In this document: piece by piece, positions 6,568 through 9,144 of the stretch | Position numbering within the stretch: position 1 is the first letter of the stretch | Layout: each line of letters starts with the position of its first letter | Source of the DNA: an uncultured Acidimicrobium sp. | GTDB lineage: Bacteria; Actinomycetota; Acidimicrobiia; Acidimicrobiales; Ilumatobacteraceae | Assembly: GCA_903895515.1 (NCBI GenBank) | Contig: CAITUB010000177.1 | Coordinates: 1 to 9,144 of the forward strand | Direction of reading: 5' to 3' | DNA: 9,144 nucleotides | The notes under the pieces: generated by a model | The model's database searches: none | Seen by the model: only the letters and a program-made list of their open reading frames with translations | Told to the model about the DNA's origin: nothing | Made by a program: the position numbers and the translations under genes

Positions 6568-7142
6568 CGTCGGTGCGATTGAATTGCTCTAATTGCGATA
6601 AATAATGCGCACGGGCCAATGATGATGTTTGGTGCAGCAACATATGCATCTCCAATAAGCAACCCATAGGTTCCCCATGAGATGGTCATGGTTGTAATGA
6701 TCAAGAACGTCATCACGCTCACACCAACTAGATGACTTGTGCGCGCTGCGCGAACTGCCTGAGGAATAATTCCTGTGGATCCAATTACAACGGTGACCAC
6801 TCCGAGAACAGACTCTGAAATGCTCCATGTTGCAAATGCGAGCACACAAACTGCAATCTCAATCCCAATGGCAAACCGCATCGTGATCACCTTCATATCA
6901 ACTTGCTTGTACACCACTACGCCAATTCCAATGAGTGTCACCACATTGGCGGCAGCAACAACTGGTGAACCCGAGACCAAACCGTAAACAATCCATAAAA
7001 TAGAACCGGCAACTCCCTGTAACTGAGAAGTGACAGAAATGCCTTCAACGGTGTCGCGGCGAATCACTCGCACTGCTTGAGGAATAGTAAAGATCAGGGA
7101 AAGCCCAAAGCACCACGCGCCTAAAAGGTCCTGGAAATCCAC
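6525..7142 (-). CDS. SWEET/PQ-loop family transporter with two fused THB units
   Basis: Membrane protein of 205 residues with about seven helices, built from two SemiSWEET-like three-helix units joined by an extra helix (about 88-105). Unit 1 has IPQAVR (Pro 21, Gln 22), GISV (34-37), Trp 50, YG (53-54) and Asn 66. Unit 2 repeats these without a gap exactly 106 residues later: IPQAVR (127-128), GVSV (140-143), Trp 156, YG (159-160) and Asn 172. From recalled SemiSWEET structures, the Trp and Asn pair lines the sugar pocket, and their spacing of 16 fits. The family moves sugars down a gradient; the substrate here is unknown. Most bacterial homologues carry one unit and dimerise, so the fused form is notable. 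The start is GTG 7142 with a -10-like TAGGGT six bases upstream. The C-terminal tail (about 190-205) is polar and overlaps the M14 gene. Confidence 0.85.
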   Translation of the reverse strand: MDFQDLLGAWCFGLSLIFTIPQAVRVIRRDTVEGISVTSQLQGVAGSILWIVYGLVSGSPVVAAANVVTLIGIGVVVYKQVDMKVITMRFAIGIEIAVCVLAFATWSISESVLGVVTVVIGSTGIIPQAVRAARTSHLVGVSVMTFLIITTMTISWGTYGLLIGDAYVAAPNIIIGPCALFIAIRAIQSHRRYGSSTTAEATPAR

Positions 7143-7171
7143 TTCGCAACCCTAGGCGGTCTCGTTAGCGT
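7143..7171 (+). promoter_or_regulatory. Candidate promoter of the coiled-coil protein gene
   Basis: TTCGCA (7143-7148) and TAGCGT (7166-7171) are separated by 17 bp. They match TTGACA at four of six positions and TANNNT respectively. Transcription would start near 7178, just after the ATG at 7173, which favours ATG 7182 as the translation start. It is interleaved with the divergent SWEET promoter. Confidence 0.35.
7149..7154 (-). promoter_or_regulatory. Candidate -10 box of the SWEET gene
   Basis: TAGGGT on the minus strand, then six bases, then GTG 7142. This is the same TANNNT-N6-start layout as at the M14 and DUF885 genes and suggests a leaderless transcript. No good -35 is seen. Confidence 0.4.
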
Positions 7172-7181
7172 TATGGAGACC

Positions 7182-8711
7182 ATGTTCACCACGTACGCGA
7201 TGACGCTGCCCACAAAAAAGTGGACTGAGGAAACCCGTGAGCGTGCAATTGGTGTTATTTCGCAATGGCATCAACAGTGGTTCCCAGCGGATCGCTTACC
7301 CGTCAATATTCGAGTGCGAATACGACACAGCCAAGACGATGAAGTGTTCAGGCTGGAAGTGCAAAACACTCATCCACAAACGGGTGGCACGCACCTCATT
7401 ATTGCGACACTCACCCCATACAAGGGTCAACTTGTTTTTGATTTGCGCGTGAAGTTTGCCCCAGGCAAAGACTCGATCATCCCCCATCGTCGAGCGGAAC
7501 TGCCGCCCAAACCCGTTCGTGCGCTTGTTGCCGAAATGGCCAAACTGCTCGAGGTGTACGACGCAGAGCGCCGCATCAGTCCAACAATTCGCCAAGTGAG
7601 CTCTGCTATCGAAGGCGAAGCACTAGCCGCTGACTTTATTAATGCTCTCGCGCGTCGCTTACCAATACTCGTAGAAACTACTGTTGACAAATCGGTGCAG
7701 TCGTCTCACACTGGTCCATTGCTTGAAGACCTCGTTGGCATTGCTCATATTGCTCACATCACTTCACTCGAAGCAGTTAATTCTTTTAATGCATATTGCA
7801 CCACAAAAGTGCTTGATAAAAACTACGTCACCATTTTGTGGCCGCATCCGGTACAACCGTTTACTTTTCATACTGTCACGCCTAATCGCGAGCAAATTGA
7901 AAACCCCATCCTTGAAGCAGCGGCTTTGCAGCCAGACATTCCAACGCAGGCGCCACCCCGTTTTGCCACGAGTCGACCTGTTCAACCTGCAGCGCCAAAA
8001 CCAACCCCAGTCGCGACACAAGCCGCCACCGATCTTTCACCTGTGGTTGAGCAACTCAAACGCACTATCGATGAGCATCAATTACATATTGAGCAACTGG
8101 ATGATGCGTTGGAAGAAGTTGAAGCAGAACGTGATGAATTTGCAGAATCACTTGAAGAAAAAGAAGTTGAAGCAGAAGAGTTGTCTGCAGAAGTTGCGCT
8201 TCTCCGCGGACGCTTAGACGCACTTACGCTTCAGGCACTTGACCTTGACGCAGAACTTGCCCGCACTCGTCCTGACCGGGTGCTTCGCACTGTGCTTGAT
8301 GCTGTAAATCGCGCACGTTCCGAGTGCAGGCACCTCGAGTTTCTTCCAACAGCATTTACAACGGCCGATGAACTTCAAGGTCCTAACCCACGCCAGGTGC
8401 TTCAGGACTTGAAGGCCCTCGACAATGCCGTTGCGAACTGGCGCAGGGACGTATTCCCGATTGCGGGACTGCAGTCGTATTTGCGTGACAGTGCCGGACT
8501 TGATTTTGCCCCACGTATTTCGGAAGACACTCACCATCGACATGGCGAGTGGTATTCCGCAATGCATAAGAATCAGCAGATCCATATTGGCGCACATTTA
8601 CGCAGAGGAAAGAATCGCACGTTGATCCGCATCTACATGCATGTCAATACGGTTGAAAAGACCATTGTTATTGCCAAAATCGTGCGCCATGGACCAGACA
8701 GCACAAGCTAG
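7182..8711 (+). CDS. Uncharacterised coiled-coil protein with possible RelE/HigB-like C-terminal domain
   Basis: Protein of 509 residues that I cannot assign to a named family. Counting from ATG 7182, residues 1-247 form a mixed alpha/beta N-terminal region, including the segment LVGIAHIAHI (about 184-193) and ILWPHP (218-223). A Pro/Ala/Gln-rich linker follows (about 248-285), then a strongly acidic coiled coil (about 287-362) with an EVEAE repeat encoded by a 17-bp exact DNA repeat 48 bp apart (8113-8129 and 8161-8177). The C-terminal domain (about 365-505) contains IHIGAHLRRGK, RIYMHV, KTIVIAKIVRH and a final PDST. That pattern resembles, from memory, a domain ending large actinobacterial proteins of unknown function, with a possible RelE/HigB-like fold; this is inference. 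There is no signal peptide or membrane span. Starts at 7173 and 7200 are alternatives. It may be followed by the DUF885 gene in the same transcript, 41 bp away. Confidence 0.8.
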   Translation: MFTTYAMTLPTKKWTEETRERAIGVISQWHQQWFPADRLPVNIRVRIRHSQDDEVFRLEVQNTHPQTGGTHLIIATLTPYKGQLVFDLRVKFAPGKDSIIPHRRAELPPKPVRALVAEMAKLLEVYDAERRISPTIRQVSSAIEGEALAADFINALARRLPILVETTVDKSVQSSHTGPLLEDLVGIAHIAHITSLEAVNSFNAYCTTKVLDKNYVTILWPHPVQPFTFHTVTPNREQIENPILEAAALQPDIPTQAPPRFATSRPVQPAAPKPTPVATQAATDLSPVVEQLKRTIDEHQLHIEQLDDALEEVEAERDEFAESLEEKEVEAEELSAEVALLRGRLDALTLQALDLDAELARTRPDRVLRTVLDAVNRARSECRHLEFLPTAFTTADELQGPNPRQVLQDLKALDNAVANWRRDVFPIAGLQSYLRDSAGLDFAPRISEDTHHRHGEWYSAMHKNQQIHIGAHLRRGKNRTLIRIYMHVNTVEKTIVIAKIVRHGPDSTS

Positions 8712-8740
8712 TTACCTCGCTTAAAACGCCGACCAAGGCG

Positions 8741-8746
8741 TATCGT
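8741..8746 (+). promoter_or_regulatory. Candidate -10 box of the DUF885 gene
   Basis: TATCGT, then six bases, then ATG 8753: the TANNNT-N6-ATG layout expected for a leaderless start. It also overlaps a small 5-bp stem (8726-8730 with 8737-8741), which might bear on readthrough from the gene upstream. Confidence 0.45.
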
Positions 8747-8752
8747 GTTGCC

Positions 8753-9144
8753 ATGACTTCCCCTGTGTATTCACTCTCTGACGACTACATCAACACGGTT
8801 GCTGAACTAGATCCAGCTGCGGCCACATACATGGGCATTGCAGGCCACGACCATGAGATGACTGACTTCAGCCCTGCAGGTCATGATGCACGCGCAAATA
8901 ACGATCGTCAAACTCTTGCATTATTGAATGCACTTGATTCCAGTGCAAGCGCTGACCGCTTGGCAGCTGGTGTACTGCGTGAGTCTCTAGAAATCTCTGG
9001 CGCAGAATATGACGCGAATGAACACCTCGTTTCAATCCGAGTACTTGCGGGCGACGTTGATGCCGCTCGAGCAATTTTTGACCTCATGCCAACTGATACT
9101 GCAGAACAGTGGTCAGTAATTGCAGAGCGCATGTCAAAAGTCCC
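8753..9144 (+). CDS. DUF885 family protein, N-terminal part (runs off the window)
   Basis: The frame opens at ATG 8753 and stays open to the right edge, giving 130 residues so far. The opening (MTSPVYSLSDDYINTVAEL), then the LDPAAATYMGIAGHDHEMTD segment and a FSPAG match the N-terminus of the DUF885 family, whose members are usually about 550-600 residues and are thought to be zinc metallopeptidase-like hydrolases. The expected HExxH-type region would lie outside the window, so catalytic residues cannot be checked. There is no signal peptide and no Shine-Dalgarno site; a -10-like TATCGT sits six bases ahead of the ATG. Partial only because of the window edge; no frameshift is seen. Confidence 0.85.
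   Translation, partial: MTSPVYSLSDDYINTVAELDPAAATYMGIAGHDHEMTDFSPAGHDARANNDRQTLALLNALDSSASADRLAAGVLRESLEISGAEYDANEHLVSIRVLAGDVDAARAIFDLMPTDTAEQWSVIAERMSKV

Noticed and set aside
8113..8177. 17-bp direct repeat, 48 bp apart, as a mobile or regulatory repeat
   Set aside because: It is in frame and encodes the EVEAE repeat of the coiled coil, so protein periodicity explains it.
7684..8217. Plus-strand open frame of 177 codons in another frame
   Set aside because: It overlaps the coiled-coil protein gene in the same direction, has a low-complexity shadow composition and no start signals.
8726..8741. Small hairpin ACGCC/GGCGT as a terminator after the coiled-coil gene
   Set aside because: The stem is only five base pairs, has no T-run, and overlaps the candidate -10 box of the next gene, so chance is as likely.

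Overview
The window looks like compact, accessory-free chromosome from an actinobacterium. I favour the class Acidimicrobiia, perhaps a freshwater or marine Ilumatobacteraceae-type lineage. The grounds are the gene families recalled from that group (sigma-like single-copy regulator, DUF885 protein, coiled-coil protein with an actinobacterial-type C-terminal domain), a base composition near 50% GC judged by eye, several GTG starts, and starts that lie directly behind a -10-like box with no Shine-Dalgarno site. No mobile element, CRISPR array, rRNA or integration scar is visible.

Layout from left to right: a dienelactone-hydrolase-family enzyme (minus) diverges from a sigma-70-like regulator (plus). 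The regulator converges on, and overlaps, a copper-exporting P1B-type ATPase (minus). Upstream of the ATPase on the same strand are a perfect 9+9 inverted repeat, a probable 38-residue membrane microprotein not usually called by gene finders, and a tRNA-Lys(TTT) with encoded CCA. Next come a hemolysin III/TrhA-family membrane protein (minus), diverging from an M14-family zinc carboxypeptidase (plus). The carboxypeptidase overlaps tail to tail with a seven-helix SWEET-type transporter made of two fused PQ-loop units (minus). This diverges from a 509-residue uncharacterised protein with a long coiled coil (plus), followed by the first 130 residues of a DUF885 protein that runs off the right edge.

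The genes do not form one pathway. Apart from the microprotein and ATPase (both minus, 59 bp apart) and the coiled-coil protein and DUF885 gene (both plus, 41 bp apart), neighbours mostly alternate strand. Divergent start gaps are about 17 to 40 bp and both convergent pairs overlap by about 40 bp, which indicates a streamlined genome with back-to-back promoters. There is no intergenic stretch above 300 bases: the longest (3766-4035) holds the microprotein and two inverted repeats.

The items most worth following up are the duplicated SWEET protein, the coiled-coil protein with its possible RelE/HigB-like C-terminus, the microprotein with the inverted repeat ahead of the copper ATPase, and the repeated TANNNT-N6-start pattern that suggests leaderless transcription. 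I see no convincing multi-gene novel system in this window.
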